In this document: piece by piece, positions 16,622-25,884 of the stretch
Position numbering within the stretch: position 1 is the stretch's first letter
How the letters are laid out: each line of letters opens with the position of its first letter
DNA from: Bacteroidales bacterium
Lineage (GTDB): Bacteria; Bacteroidota; Bacteroidia; Bacteroidales; UBA932
NCBI GenBank assembly: GCA_017615615.1
Contig: JAFZZW010000080.1
Span: 1 to 64,000 of the forward strand
Length of the DNA stretch: 64,000 bases
Reading direction: 5' to 3'
Notes under the pieces: generated by a model
Databases searched by the model: none
Seen by the model: only the letters and a program-made list of their open reading frames with translations
Told to the model about the DNA's origin: nothing
Position numbers and translations under genes: made by a program

Positions 16622-17370
16622 AATATCAGTAGTTTAATACCCTTTTTCGTGAACGCGTCATGAATCTTGGGCTCTTGTTTTTCTTGGAATGGCGGGTCGT
16701 AGGGGAGTCCCACCATAGGATATTTTGCACCGGCCATCTGGTTGTACCGGAGAAGTTCTACCCGTTGGAGGCCTGAGGCTCCCTCCAGGAGCTCCGCAGT
16801 AGCTTCCATGTTCTCGGGGGTGTCGTTGACGCCGGGGATGAGCGGCACCCTGGCCACGAAAGGTTTGCCCGAAGCTATGAGCGTCTGCAGGTTCTGCAGG
16901 ATGGGGGCGTTGCCGGCGCCGGTAAACTGCCGGTGCAGTTCCGGATCGGCCAGCTTGATGTCAAAGAGGAACAGGTCGGTGCGACTGAGAACCTCCCGGA
17001 AGGTCTCGGGGCTTGCATATCCGCTGGTTTCCACCGCCTTGTGTATGCCGGGGAGGAGGTCCATCACTTCCGTGAGGAACGCGGCCTGCATGAGCGGCTC
17101 CCCGCCCGTGAAGGTGACGCCGCCTCCGCTGTCGCGGTACAGGGCCTCGTCACGCTTCAGCCTGCCTGCCAGGTCGGCCGCCTCGATGGAATAACCGCAC
17201 ATCTCTTCCCTCCCTTTCTTGACCATTATCTGCGGCTCCCGCTTCCAGCTCTCCGGATTGTGGCACCATGCGCAACGCAGCGGGCAGCCTTTAAGGAAAA
17301 CCGTCGTGCGGATCCCGGGGCCGTCGTTGATTGCGAATTCTTCTATGCTGAATATGATGCCGGAGCTCAT
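16618..17370 (-). CDS. Glycyl radical enzyme activase (radical SAM)
   Basis: 250 residues from ATG 17370 (MSSGIIFSIEEF); an upstream in-frame TTG at 17382 is less likely. The protein installs the glycyl radical on the next gene's product using S-adenosylmethionine and a [4Fe-4S] cluster. The cluster motif CxxxCxxC is GCPLRCAWC (C29, C33, C36), followed by HNPESW, and the SAM-binding GGE appears in VTFTGGEPLMQ. The two-cluster ferredoxin insert found in many dehydratase activases is missing; only a short linker with one Cys (EEMCGYS) is present, giving a PFL-activase-like size. It is the first gene of the six-gene operon, with a -7 element 25 nt upstream. Confidence 0.9.
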   Translation of the reverse strand: MSSGIIFSIEEFAINDGPGIRTTVFLKGCPLRCAWCHNPESWKREPQIMVKKGREEMCGYSIEAADLAGRLKRDEALYRDSGGGVTFTGGEPLMQAAFLTEVMDLLPGIHKAVETSGYASPETFREVLSRTDLFLFDIKLADPELHRQFTGAGNAPILQNLQTLIASGKPFVARVPLIPGVNDTPENMEATAELLEGASGLQRVELLRYNQMAGAKYPMVGLPYDPPFQEKQEPKIHDAFTKKGIKLLIL

Positions 17371-17394
17371 GGTTACGGTCAAGTGCCTCTCTTA

Positions 17395-17402
17395 CAAAGA
17401 TA
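17395..17402 (-). promoter_or_regulatory. -7 element of the glycyl radical enzyme/sugar operon
   Basis: On the minus strand this reads TATCTTTG, an exact TAnnTTTG, 24 nt upstream of the activase ATG at 17370. A -33 TTTG at normal spacing is not obvious. It would drive the operon from 17370 to 7174. Confidence 0.55.
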
Positions 17403-17611
17403 ATACATCAGCATGTGACTGTTCTGCTCCGGTCCGATTTTCTGTCCGCATTAACATACCTGTTTATTTCATTTCACAGGTACAATTGATTCAACTTGTT
17501 CCAGTCGGTGGCGGCTACCAGATCCCGGACGTAACCCTCCCAGGCAATGTCTCCCTTGCGGCTTCCTGCGTACGTTACGTAGGTGCGGGGACCTGTTACG
17601 CATCTTGATTC
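17403..17611. other. Intergenic stretch with a possible gene remnant
   Basis: No complete gene is visible. On the minus strand an open stretch ending at TGA (17474-17476) would read about 46 codons, including GPRTYVTYAGSRKGDIAW and AATDWNKLNQLYL. This looks like a protein C-terminus but has no start codon and is preceded by a stop. It may be the decayed 3' end of a lost gene, or chance. The plus-strand frame over the same bases is not convincing. Confidence 0.3.
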
Positions 17612-17655
17612 AAAAGTCTATCCCCCGCATCGGGGGTCGCCGTAGCGGGGGATAG
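17612..17655 (-). terminator. Terminator after the second fimbrillin/FISUMP gene
   Basis: On the minus strand CTATCCCCCGC and GCGGGGGATAG (plus-strand positions 17645-17655 and 17618-17628) form an 11-bp stem, followed by A, C and TTTT. The stem is identical to the terminator at 3608-3642 behind the paralogous gene, but the loop differs and is longer (16 nt against 13). The T-run is short. Confidence 0.75.
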
Positions 17656-17677
17656 AAGTAAAGATTACAGATGAGTA

Positions 17678-19510
17678 CTAAATGTCGGAGTCATTGACAA
17701 TGCGGACGAGTCTGACAGCAGCACCGCACTTGCGGGCCAGGGACTTACTGGTCTGAATGCTATTGCCGGTAGATTTGAGCTGGCTTGCACCAAGCGCAAT
17801 ATCGTTAAATGCAAAAGCAGCAGCATTTTTGCCGGTATTGGCATCACTGGACCAATACCATCCATCAGCGGGCTTTATCGTTTCGGAATTAGTTCCTTTG
17901 GTGCGAATATTGGTAATGGGTAAGAATACGCAGCCTGCGCCTTCCAGCTTTTCCCATTGCTCCAGGGTGAATACGTCGTCCGAGCAACTGCTGTCAAGGT
18001 AAGAACTCTTATCTTTTGTTGCTTTGTTGAACTCAGGTACACCGGCGGGGTGTTCATACTGGTCGGGTGTAAGGACATAACCATAGGCAACAGGATTGCC
18101 ACCATCGGTAATGGTTGCCCTAAGTCGCAAACAGCCTCTGTTTAAAACCACCTTATACCACTCATTCTTGGTAAGGATGCGCCAGGTGTCTGCAGGATAA
18201 TCTCCCTCCGGAGTGTTGATCACATTGTGACCCCAGTCGCAAAGAAGTCCGCTATAGTTATCTGTAGTGCCGGTAAGAATATCGATATCGGAGCCTGAAG
18301 GGTACAAGATTCCACATTTGTACATGTCATCGGCATAATCTCCGGTATAACCTGTAGCATCTCCTCCGACCCATGCGAACAGATCGATGACATCACCCAC
18401 CATAGGAACCTGAAGTGAATTGATGGAATGTTCTCTTTCGTCACCCGGCATGCTGGCACCGATGGCATCGTACTGATGTGCTGCAAAACGCCATTCAGAA
18501 GCAGTACCAGGCACATTGGACTTGGGCTTTGTGGCAAGAACCGCCTGCAGATTTCCGGGCGCAAAGACCACCTTCTTTCCGTAACCAACTCCGTTACTGC
18601 CTGAAATTGCGAATACCGGCAGGAAGACCTCGCGTTTGCGGGCGGTCTTGCGTGCGGCAGTCCAGTTGGCGCTGGGATCGATAGGAGCGGTGAGAGCGTT
18701 GATCTTGTGGCCGCCGTTGTCGGGCTCGCCGTCCCAGGTCGTGACGGTTACCTCGGAATATGTTCCGGTAGGGACGGGGATGTTGAGAATGAGTCCCTTC
18801 TGGAACGTATCGAATACGTCGTCGTTGACGACTGTGATGATATCGTCGTCGTCGGTCGTATCGGAGGTCTGGAGCACGGTGGTGCCGGGAACCACGCCGC
18901 TGAGCGTGAATTCGCCCTGAACCTTCTTTCCGTTGAAATCGAAGGTGATGTACTTGGTCTGCTTGGGAACGCTGACCAGCTTGAAGCGGAGAAGGGCGCC
19001 CAGCTGCTTGAATGCAAGGCTGCAGCCGGAAGTGTTCTCGGCGATCATGGGGAGGGGTGCCCTGTCATAATAAATCTTGGACAGGTTGTACTCTCCGGGA
19101 AGATAGACGTTAAGGGCGGAGGCGGTCACCTCGTCGACGTAAGGGTCGCCGTATGCGTCGCTGGCAATCCTGGCGGGGTAAAGAGCAAAGTTGGCTCTCT
19201 GTTCGTCATCGAGGTTGGAGAATGCGAAAGAAGCGGTGGCTTCTCCGCCTTCTGCCAGGCCACTGGACGTTTTATAGCCCGCCTGGGAATAGACGGCGAT
19301 CTGGTCGCCGGTTTTCCATGTGAAAGCGGCCGTATTGTTATCGATGGCGGCCTTTGCAGCAGCATCTTCATTGCCGTCGGCAATGATATAGGTAATCTCG
19401 TTCCGGGCAACAGTGTTGGACTCTTCGGGAACGATCTGCTCGATTTTCTGGTTGCAGGATGCAAGCAAGCATGTTGCCGCAACTGCGAATAAAATAGTAA
19501 TTCTCTTCAT
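17678..19510 (-). CDS. Fimbrillin-like lipoprotein with FISUMP-like C-terminal domain (paralogue)
   Basis: 610 residues with lipobox LLASC (Cys19). Residues about 40-310 are fimbrillin/Mfa-like (AKAAIDNNTAAFTWKTGDQI opening, FDFNGKKVQGEFTLSGV core). Residues about 320-610 form the FISUMP-like domain (KVVFAPGNLQAV, DLFAWVGGDATGYTGDY, DGWYWSSDANTGKNA, end KCGAAVRLVRI). It aligns along its whole length with 1706-3583, including several long identical blocks. It follows a small peptide gene by 12 nt and is the last gene of the PUL strand, ending at a terminator. A role as a surface-exposed binding protein is inferred. Confidence 0.8.
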   Translation of the reverse strand: MKRITILFAVAATCLLASCNQKIEQIVPEESNTVARNEITYIIADGNEDAAAKAAIDNNTAAFTWKTGDQIAVYSQAGYKTSSGLAEGGEATASFAFSNLDDEQRANFALYPARIASDAYGDPYVDEVTASALNVYLPGEYNLSKIYYDRAPLPMIAENTSGCSLAFKQLGALLRFKLVSVPKQTKYITFDFNGKKVQGEFTLSGVVPGTTVLQTSDTTDDDDIITVVNDDVFDTFQKGLILNIPVPTGTYSEVTVTTWDGEPDNGGHKINALTAPIDPSANWTAARKTARKREVFLPVFAISGSNGVGYGKKVVFAPGNLQAVLATKPKSNVPGTASEWRFAAHQYDAIGASMPGDEREHSINSLQVPMVGDVIDLFAWVGGDATGYTGDYADDMYKCGILYPSGSDIDILTGTTDNYSGLLCDWGHNVINTPEGDYPADTWRILTKNEWYKVVLNRGCLRLRATITDGGNPVAYGYVLTPDQYEHPAGVPEFNKATKDKSSYLDSSCSDDVFTLEQWEKLEGAGCVFLPITNIRTKGTNSETIKPADGWYWSSDANTGKNAAAFAFNDIALGASQLKSTGNSIQTSKSLARKCGAAVRLVRIVNDSDI

Positions 19511-19522
19511 AGCGCGTCAACT

Positions 19523-19657
19523 TTAAAAAGTATCTCCGGTCCAAGGTTCAAGATCTTCACCGGTGCCGTCAGTGAGGTCGCCGCTGATGCAGAGGACATA
19601 TTCCAGGTCTACCGGAATCGGAAATGCCTCAGGGGGGTAATACTTGTTTTTTTTCAT
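19523..19657 (-). CDS. Small peptide (44 aa) preceding a fimbrillin-like lipoprotein
   Basis: 44 residues, starting MKKNKYYPPEAFPIPVDLEY, with VLCISGD in the middle and ending DLEPWTGDTF. It shares the plan of the peptide at 1570-1692: Lys-rich start, Tyr/Pro, a central LC followed by Gly-Asp, and an acidic W-containing C-terminus. The next downstream gene is the paralogue of the one at 1706. The ATG lies 30 nt after the upstream LVIVD gene, so it is transcribed within the PUL operon. No signal peptide; function unknown. Confidence 0.6.
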   Translation of the reverse strand: MKKNKYYPPEAFPIPVDLEYVLCISGDLTDGTGEDLEPWTGDTF

Positions 19658-19686
19658 AAGTGAATAATTGGTTGATATTAAGGTTG

Positions 19687-22584
19687 TTATTTCTCTACTA
19701 AAAGTCCCTGGTATCCGCAGGGCACCACGCATTTCCCTTTCCAGAACATGCCTGGTTCCGGATAGCCCAGAGTTTCTTCTCTGAATATGAGTTCGGGTGA
19801 TGCAATGTTGCCTGCATTTACCTTTGAGACGTATCGGCTTACAAAGTTGCAGAGCAATACGGTGTTGCCGCTTTCCCAGCGAGGTATTCCGGAGAAGGCC
19901 TCGTTGTATTCGCTCACAGCAAGAATGGAGGATCCTCCCGGAGCTATGGTGCGCAACGTATGATCGCGGGTAAGGAGTATCTGGTTGTCCTTGAACAGCG
20001 TTGCTCCTTCGGCGAGCGAATTCTTGAGATCCTCGTACACGACCGGCTGGGGGACGGAGGCCGTCGAGGACAGATTGATCCACACCAGGCCGCTTCGGGT
20101 TGCGTAGGGGAGAAGGCCTTCCTTGCTGGCCTTTTCCGAAATGTACCGGTTGTAATTGATGTTGAGGCCGTACTGGCGCCTGAAGGTGTACGTGGGCGAA
20201 TTCTTGTCTCCCTCTACGGCCAGGAACTGGTATCCGCTCGTGCGGTCGCAGTTCACTACGTAATTGTCGTTGGGTACGGAGACCCAGTAGCTGAACTGGC
20301 TGTTGACCGAGTTTGGATTCAATTCCCGTTTGAGGAGGGTTATTTCCTGCAGCGACAGGTCAGCGCCGATGCGGTACACGCCGAGCCCCTGATATCCCCG
20401 GGCTACGTAAAGCTTGTCTCCCTGAATGGCGACGCCGCCGGCGAAGGGGATGTCAAGCGATGCGACGGTATACAGCTTCCCGGACGAGTTTTTCTTTACG
20501 GTGTACAGGCCGGCGTCTCCGCAGGCGACGAAGAGGGCGTCGCCGTAAGCGGCGGCCGACTTGACTGCGCCGCGCCTGTCGGGTACCCACGCCTGGAACC
20601 TGCTGTCTGCCGGAGTATCGTATTTATACCTGGCCTGCATGTTGGTCGGCAGGGTGCCGCGCTCGCGGGGGGTCGGTTTTGCCCGTGGAGATTCGAGCGC
20701 GTACATACCTTCACTGGTGACCGTCACGTATGCCACGCCGTCCGTCAGCGCCACCGAGGTCACCGCGTGTTTCTTGTTGGTGGGACTGTTCCCCAAGGGC
20801 TCCCAGTGATGGATGATCTTGGGATTCCTTTCGTTGGAAATGTCAACTACGTAAAGTCCGTTGAAGACGTCGCCGCAGAAAACGGTCTTGCCGTCGCCGG
20901 AAGGTCGCAGCATCCAGCAGTCCGTACCGGAGATGTAGAATATGTCGAATTCTATACGGGAGATGAATACGGGACTCCGTGGATTGGAGATGTCCCAGAT
21001 TTCCATGCCGTGGCCGTCTCCGTCGACGGTCTTGGGCGCGTCGTTGCGGTGGTGGTGGCCCGTCGATGCGTAAAGCCGGTTGCCGTAAACCCACAAGCCG
21101 TCGCCGTAGCCCTTAAGGTATATGGTGGCGACCTGGTTGATGTTGCCCAGGTCCCTGGCGTCGAAGATGCTTACCTGTCCGGCCGCCCATTCCCCGGAAT
21201 ATAGATATCCGTCCTGGTAGAAGACCGTCTGGGATTCCGGAGTTTTGATCGCCCTTATGTGCTGCGGCTTGGTGAGGTCGCGGGCATCCACGAATTCCAC
21301 TCCGGTCTGCCTTTCTCCCACGAAGATGCAGTCTCCGGCTATATCTATGCCGGTAGAGAGTTCTATACCGTCGTACCGGCTGATGAGTGACATGTTTGCG
21401 GGGTTGGATACGTCGAACACCCAGACTCCGGACGGGCGGGCGGATGCCACGAGTGTCCCGTTGTAGACCGTAAGCTGGCGTACGCTTCCGTTGAAGGCCA
21501 CGCTGCCCAGCAGTACCGGCTCCATGGGATTGGTTATGTCCATTGAGTAGACGAAGCCGCTTGAGCCTACATACAGGATGTTGCCGTCCACATACACGGC
21601 CGCAGGTCCTTTCTCCAGAATCTTCTGGACGGATTTGATTACCGGGCCCTGCACGGGGTTGTTGGCTTTGAGCGAGAGCGTAGCGCTTATGACGATTTCC
21701 TTTCCGGGAATGAGGTCGAATCCATTGTCCGAAGCCGGAATCTGCCTGCTGGCCGTGTAGACCTTGGAATCGGTGGAAACGTCGATGGTGAGGGTGCGTT
21801 CAACGGCACCGGAAAGCGACGCTCCGCTGTTGTTCGGGAAAACGGGAACGAATACGCTAAGCGTACCTCCGGGTGCGAAGTCTCCCAGTTCCATCTCGAA
21901 GCTGCTTCTGGCTTCGTTGGTGACCCACTGGCTTTTGCTTCCGTCGAGGGACATGCTGCCCCTGTAGGATGTGAAAGGCGTACCGTCGTCTGTCGACAGG
22001 GTTATTCCCTGAACCTTTTCCTCATTGCCCAGCGCCGTGGCGTCCAGGTCAAGCCGGAGCAGCGAGGCCTTGGGTTTAAGGGATATGGCGCCGTCGAAGA
22101 GGAGGTTGGCGGAACTGCCCTCCATCAGGAAGCACAGGTCCTGGAGACCGGAGCTGTCGGCGTTGCCCGACTGCAGGATGCGCAGGCCGTCTTTGTTGGC
22201 AAACAGGATGTAGCTTGTGCCCTTTACGGCGCGGAAGAAACCGGAACCGTTGCCATACAGGGGCGCGGATTCATAGACGCCGTCTTCTGCGCCTTCAAGA
22301 GCGGGGTAGACCACCGCGACGGCGGCCTTGTCGGCTCCCGTGTACTTACCGCTGAAAACGGTCTCCGTGCCGGCATCCTGTGCGGTGAAGGTGTCAACGC
22401 TGGCTATGGTTCCGTTGGCTACGGAAACAACGGATACCTTGTCTCCTTTCTGCCAGGCTCCCTTCACGCCGCCTGGCAGCGTGGCGCGGAATGATGATTC
22501 CCCGGGCGTCGGGTCTTCCGGCACCGTCGGATTGCAGGCGGCACAAAGGAAACTTAGCAGTATCAAGACAAAGAATCTGGTCAT
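19687..22584 (-). CDS. Lipoprotein with fimbrillin-like domain and large LVIVD beta-propeller
   Basis: 965 residues with lipobox LCAAC (Cys17). Residues about 25-310 look fimbrillin-like (GAWQKGDKVSVVS opening). From about 325 on, LVIVD repeats are visible: VYSMDITNPMEPVLLGS, VWVFDVSNPANMSLISRY, VEFVDARDLTKP, VSIFDARDLGNINQV, MEIWDISNPRSPVFISR, LYVVDISNERNPKII. A second propeller-like half extends to EPGMFWKGKCVVPCGYQGLL at the C-terminus. A conserved block GYGDGLW...STGHHHRN...GDGHGMEIWD occurs in all three LVIVD proteins of the window. The start codon overlaps the GH105 stop. LVIVD repeats have no single known function; in this PUL the protein could bind glycan or be an unassigned lyase or hydrolase. 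Confidence 0.75.
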   Translation of the reverse strand: MTRFFVLILLSFLCAACNPTVPEDPTPGESSFRATLPGGVKGAWQKGDKVSVVSVANGTIASVDTFTAQDAGTETVFSGKYTGADKAAVAVVYPALEGAEDGVYESAPLYGNGSGFFRAVKGTSYILFANKDGLRILQSGNADSSGLQDLCFLMEGSSANLLFDGAISLKPKASLLRLDLDATALGNEEKVQGITLSTDDGTPFTSYRGSMSLDGSKSQWVTNEARSSFEMELGDFAPGGTLSVFVPVFPNNSGASLSGAVERTLTIDVSTDSKVYTASRQIPASDNGFDLIPGKEIVISATLSLKANNPVQGPVIKSVQKILEKGPAAVYVDGNILYVGSSGFVYSMDITNPMEPVLLGSVAFNGSVRQLTVYNGTLVASARPSGVWVFDVSNPANMSLISRYDGIELSTGIDIAGDCIFVGERQTGVEFVDARDLTKPQHIRAIKTPESQTVFYQDGYLYSGEWAAGQVSIFDARDLGNINQVATIYLKGYGDGLWVYGNRLYASTGHHHRNDAPKTVDGDGHGMEIWDISNPRSPVFISRIEFDIFYISGTDCWMLRPSGDGKTVFCGDVFNGLYVVDISNERNPKIIHHWEPLGNSPTNKKHAVTSVALTDGVAYVTVTSEGMYALESPRAKPTPRERGTLPTNMQARYKYDTPADSRFQAWVPDRRGAVKSAAAYGDALFVACGDAGLYTVKKNSSGKLYTVASLDIPFAGGVAIQGDKLYVARGYQGLGVYRIGADLSLQEITLLKRELNPNSVNSQFSYWVSVPNDNYVVNCDRTSGYQFLAVEGDKNSPTYTFRRQYGLNINYNRYISEKASKEGLLPYATRSGLVWINLSSTASVPQPVVYEDLKNSLAEGATLFKDNQILLTRDHTLRTIAPGGSSILAVSEYNEAFSGIPRWESGNTVLLCNFVSRYVSKVNAGNIASPELIFREETLGYPEPGMFWKGKCVVPCGYQGLLVEK

Positions 22585-25500
22585 CAGCGTGGCTCGAAAG
22601 CTTCGGGGTTATCGGTAACTACGATGCCGTCGAGCATCAATATCTTGGTGTTCTTGTTGGGACCGGGCTGCAGCCTGAGCGTATGCTTCTTGCTTGCATC
22701 CAGGTCGTAATATGCGATCCTCAGGTTGAAGTTCCCTCCGGGAGCCAGAATGGTCCAGATCATGAAGTTGGTATTGGTCTGATGCTCGCTCTTCTTGAAC
22801 TCGGAACCGTCTACGCTGGCCATCACGTCGGGGAAGGGCCTTCCGCTGCCGTGGAGCAGGATGTAGTAGCGTCCGTCCTTGGGTACGGTGAATTCCCATT
22901 CCAGGGTGTTCTCGTTGCCTTTGGTCATACGGACCGCCTTGCCGGAAGGAGATGTCTTTTCGTCGACCACGTCAGGGATGCCGCTGGTGGGGTTGAATGC
23001 GTCCAGATAGACAGCTACATCCCCTTCCTTCTCCGCCTTGAAAGGCGGGAGGAATTTGGTCTCCTTGTAGATGGTGCAGGGGCGGGAGAGTCCTTCCGGA
23101 GTACGCACGAGGAACGCACCGCGATAGTAGCGGCGGTCCTGCATCTTGTCTTCCAGAAGCTTGACGTGCAGGGTGAGTTCTTCCCCCGCCTTGACATAAC
23201 CGGAGGAAGGGGTGACTTCAAACCAGTCGCACTCGTAGTTCTGGCGTATGACGAAGTGTATGCTGTCCTTGAGCTCGGGCAGGGGTTTGACGGTTACGTC
23301 GAACTCGTATTTGGGATTGGTGAAACGCTGGCGGGACAATACGAAGGGGCAGGGACGCATGGGGTACATTTCCGGCAGGTCCTTCTCGTCGAGGGTCAGG
23401 TTCATGACGTTGTCGGTGGTGACGCTCTGGGGAGAAGAATCGCGGGAGGCGAAGTTGGTGCTCTTGTCTATTATATTGTTATGGACATGCAGCTCCAGCG
23501 TGTTCATGAATCCTATGCCGCCGCCCTGTGGACCGAAGTAGTTGTCCGTTATGTAGGAACGGGCCTGGGGACCGTGGGCGCCGCTTCCGGTCTTGATGTT
23601 CATGCCTTTGCGGTTGAATTCATCACCGAGGCCGGAGAAGACGTTGTCGTAGATGAAGGACGGGCTCATCATGCAACCCTGGATGGAAACGCCCACGAGG
23701 GCGCTCTCGAAGCGGTTGCCGAAGCAGCGGACATTGCGCTGTCCGCCGTCCAGCTCTATGCAGTCGTCGTTGCAGAATGCCAGGAAGTTGCCGGATATGT
23801 CGGCGTCGCGGTTGAAGCCTCCGTCCTTGTCGAAGTTGCCGAATGACTCGACGGAGTCGTTGAACCGGTGCTTGTCGCCGCCGCCCACGAAATCATTGTA
23901 GCGCAGCACGGTGGAATGGTCCGGCTTGTACATGATCACCGCCTCGGCGCCTGAAGGGTGGGAATAGCGCCATGAGTTGGTGCGGCCCGCCGGGTCATGG
24001 ATGTAGCAGCGTTCGACCACTACGCAGGAGGAACCCTGCTGGATCTTGACGGCTCCGTCAAAGTTGATTACGTCGTTGCCGACGGCTGGTTTGCCCTTGA
24101 GGTCGAATCTCATAACGCCTACGCGGCCCCAGTCGCTGATCTCGCAGTTGAGGATGCGTACGTTCTGGCTGTTTTTAACGTTGACGGCTCCCTGGTGGAT
24201 GTTGGGGCCTTTCATCGTTACTCCCTCCAGGATGACGTACCTGGCGTCGTCGATGATGAATGTGGGATAGCGGCCGCGGTTCTCGAGTACTGCACCCTCG
24301 GGCACCGTGTACCTGATCCAGCCGTCCGGTTTGCCTTTGTCGTTGATCCTTACGGGGAAATTGATATGGTTCGGGTCGAGGACGACGGTCTTGGCAATGC
24401 GGACCTTGCTGTTCCATGTCTGGAAGCGCTCTATACTCTTCTGCGAGCCGTTGATAAGGACCCTGTATTCGTAGCGGCTGTTCTCGTCCAGTCGAGTGAG
24501 ACTGGTGCGGTAGCCGGGCTGGTCGTTGTAATAGGGAATGAATCGTACGGGCGTCCACTTGATCTGGCCGACTTTGCGGTATTCAATAGCGAACCCGGGG
24601 ATGGGGGCCGCGGCGGTAAGTTCAAGGGAGCAGGAGTTGAAGGTGGGACGCAGTGTGCAGCAGTATTCTCCGGAGAGGTATGTCTGCAGCGAAAGGACCT
24701 CCATTCCGGCGACAAGGATGATTCCTGCGCCGTGGGTGTCGCCGTCGCGGGTGGGGCGCTTGGCGTAGTCCTTCACGCTGTCCATGATTCCGGTGCCGAT
24801 GCAGACCTTGTTCAGCTGGCCGTCAACGATGTACTTGTCTTTCAGGGCGTTCCATGCGCTGAATACCATATCGGAATACTCCGTGTCTATCCACTGGTTG
24901 CGGATGGCGTGGGCGATGGAGCCGGCAAACAGCGCGGTACAGGATGTTTCGTCGAAGGATTTGCTGTCCAGGACGTTCATCCACATGCCGTTGGGCCGCT
25001 GGCGGGCGCGCAGGCCGTCAACATGGCGCTGGAGGTAGCCCTGGATGCGTTTGAAATCGTCGGAATCAGGGTCGAGGCAGTCCAGCAGGTCTACGGTGGC
25101 GCGGAGAACCCACCCGTTGCAACGGCCCCAGTGTACTCCGGCGTTGGCCTGTGTTTCCTGGAACCATGCATGCCAGAAAAGCTTGGCGTCATCGTCCCAG
25201 AGATATTTGTTGAAATTGTCCACCTGGAGAATGGCGTCCTTGAGCATGAGGCTGTCGCCGTAATGCATGGCGTAGCGCGTCATGAACGACAGGCCCATGA
25301 AGAGGTCGTCTGCCCACAGGGTGCATTCTTTGGGCCAGGTGCGGACAAGGGTTCCGTCCGGGAAACGCGCCTGCCCGTGGCGGATGTGCTCCGCCGCACG
25401 CTGAATCAATTCTTCGTATTCGTCGGTGCCGAACCAGCCCTCCATGTCGATGAGCGCTCCGCACTCGGTTCCCATGAAGTCCAGCTCGTCGAAGCGGCGC

Positions 25501-25877
25501 AGTCCGTGGAAAGGATGCCAGTCGCCGGTAGGCGTTACCGAGGGGCGCACCTTGTTCCATTCCTGCAGGCTGTAGGCGGTATGCTTGACAGTATGTTCGG
25601 CATACTTGTTCTCTCCGCTCATGGCAGAGTACTGCAGCAGTGCAGAATTGATTATGCCTGTGGTATAATGCCACGCGGCATAATTGGTGTTGAGACGTAT
25701 CTCTTCGTCGGGAGGTATGTCCCTGGGGTCGTCGTACGGTTTGCCGTCCTTGCCTGAGTAGTAGCCGGTCTGGTAAATGTCGACTATGTAGTCGGCAATC
25801 TGCCGGACCACCGACGAATCCGTGGCGGCCCGGGGATTGACGACTGAAAGAATTAGAATCAGCAGTAATGATTTCAT
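22584..25877 (-). CDS. GH105-type unsaturated uronyl hydrolase fused to parallel beta-helix
   Basis: 1097 residues with an N-terminal signal peptide. Residues about 20-400 form a GH88/GH105-like (alpha/alpha)6 barrel: NTNYAAWHYTTGIINSALLQ, MEGWFGTDEY, WADDLFMGLSFMTRYA, HWGRCNGWVLRATVDLLD, and DGDTHGAGIILVAG. Such enzymes remove the unsaturated uronic acid left by polysaccharide lyases. Residues about 405-490 resemble a fibronectin III domain. Residues about 495-830 form a right-handed beta-helix (ILNCEISDWG, VVVERCYIHDP, FCNDDCIELDGG, FIYDNVFSGLG). The last part (about 965-1097) resembles a CBM35-like sandwich. Typical GH105 proteins are about 370-450 residues, so this is a large fusion. The helix may be a second catalytic domain or a binding domain. 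Confidence 0.8.
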   Translation of the reverse strand: MKSLLLILILSVVNPRAATDSSVVRQIADYIVDIYQTGYYSGKDGKPYDDPRDIPPDEEIRLNTNYAAWHYTTGIINSALLQYSAMSGENKYAEHTVKHTAYSLQEWNKVRPSVTPTGDWHPFHGLRRFDELDFMGTECGALIDMEGWFGTDEYEELIQRAAEHIRHGQARFPDGTLVRTWPKECTLWADDLFMGLSFMTRYAMHYGDSLMLKDAILQVDNFNKYLWDDDAKLFWHAWFQETQANAGVHWGRCNGWVLRATVDLLDCLDPDSDDFKRIQGYLQRHVDGLRARQRPNGMWMNVLDSKSFDETSCTALFAGSIAHAIRNQWIDTEYSDMVFSAWNALKDKYIVDGQLNKVCIGTGIMDSVKDYAKRPTRDGDTHGAGIILVAGMEVLSLQTYLSGEYCCTLRPTFNSCSLELTAAAPIPGFAIEYRKVGQIKWTPVRFIPYYNDQPGYRTSLTRLDENSRYEYRVLINGSQKSIERFQTWNSKVRIAKTVVLDPNHINFPVRINDKGKPDGWIRYTVPEGAVLENRGRYPTFIIDDARYVILEGVTMKGPNIHQGAVNVKNSQNVRILNCEISDWGRVGVMRFDLKGKPAVGNDVINFDGAVKIQQGSSCVVVERCYIHDPAGRTNSWRYSHPSGAEAVIMYKPDHSTVLRYNDFVGGGDKHRFNDSVESFGNFDKDGGFNRDADISGNFLAFCNDDCIELDGGQRNVRCFGNRFESALVGVSIQGCMMSPSFIYDNVFSGLGDEFNRKGMNIKTGSGAHGPQARSYITDNYFGPQGGGIGFMNTLELHVHNNIIDKSTNFASRDSSPQSVTTDNVMNLTLDEKDLPEMYPMRPCPFVLSRQRFTNPKYEFDVTVKPLPELKDSIHFVIRQNYECDWFEVTPSSGYVKAGEELTLHVKLLEDKMQDRRYYRGAFLVRTPEGLSRPCTIYKETKFLPPFKAEKEGDVAVYLDAFNPTSGIPDVVDEKTSPSGKAVRMTKGNENTLEWEFTVPKDGRYYILLHGSGRPFPDVMASVDGSEFKKSEHQTNTNFMIWTILAPGGNFNLRIAYYDLDASKKHTLRLQPGPNKNTKILMLDGIVVTDNPEAFEPR

Positions 25878-25884
25878 ATCTTGC

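Noticed and set aside
17219..17608. Plus-strand ORF across the start of the activase gene and the following gap
   Set aside because: Its first half is antisense to the activase and the rest shows no known domain; the minus-strand open stretch is at best a remnant.
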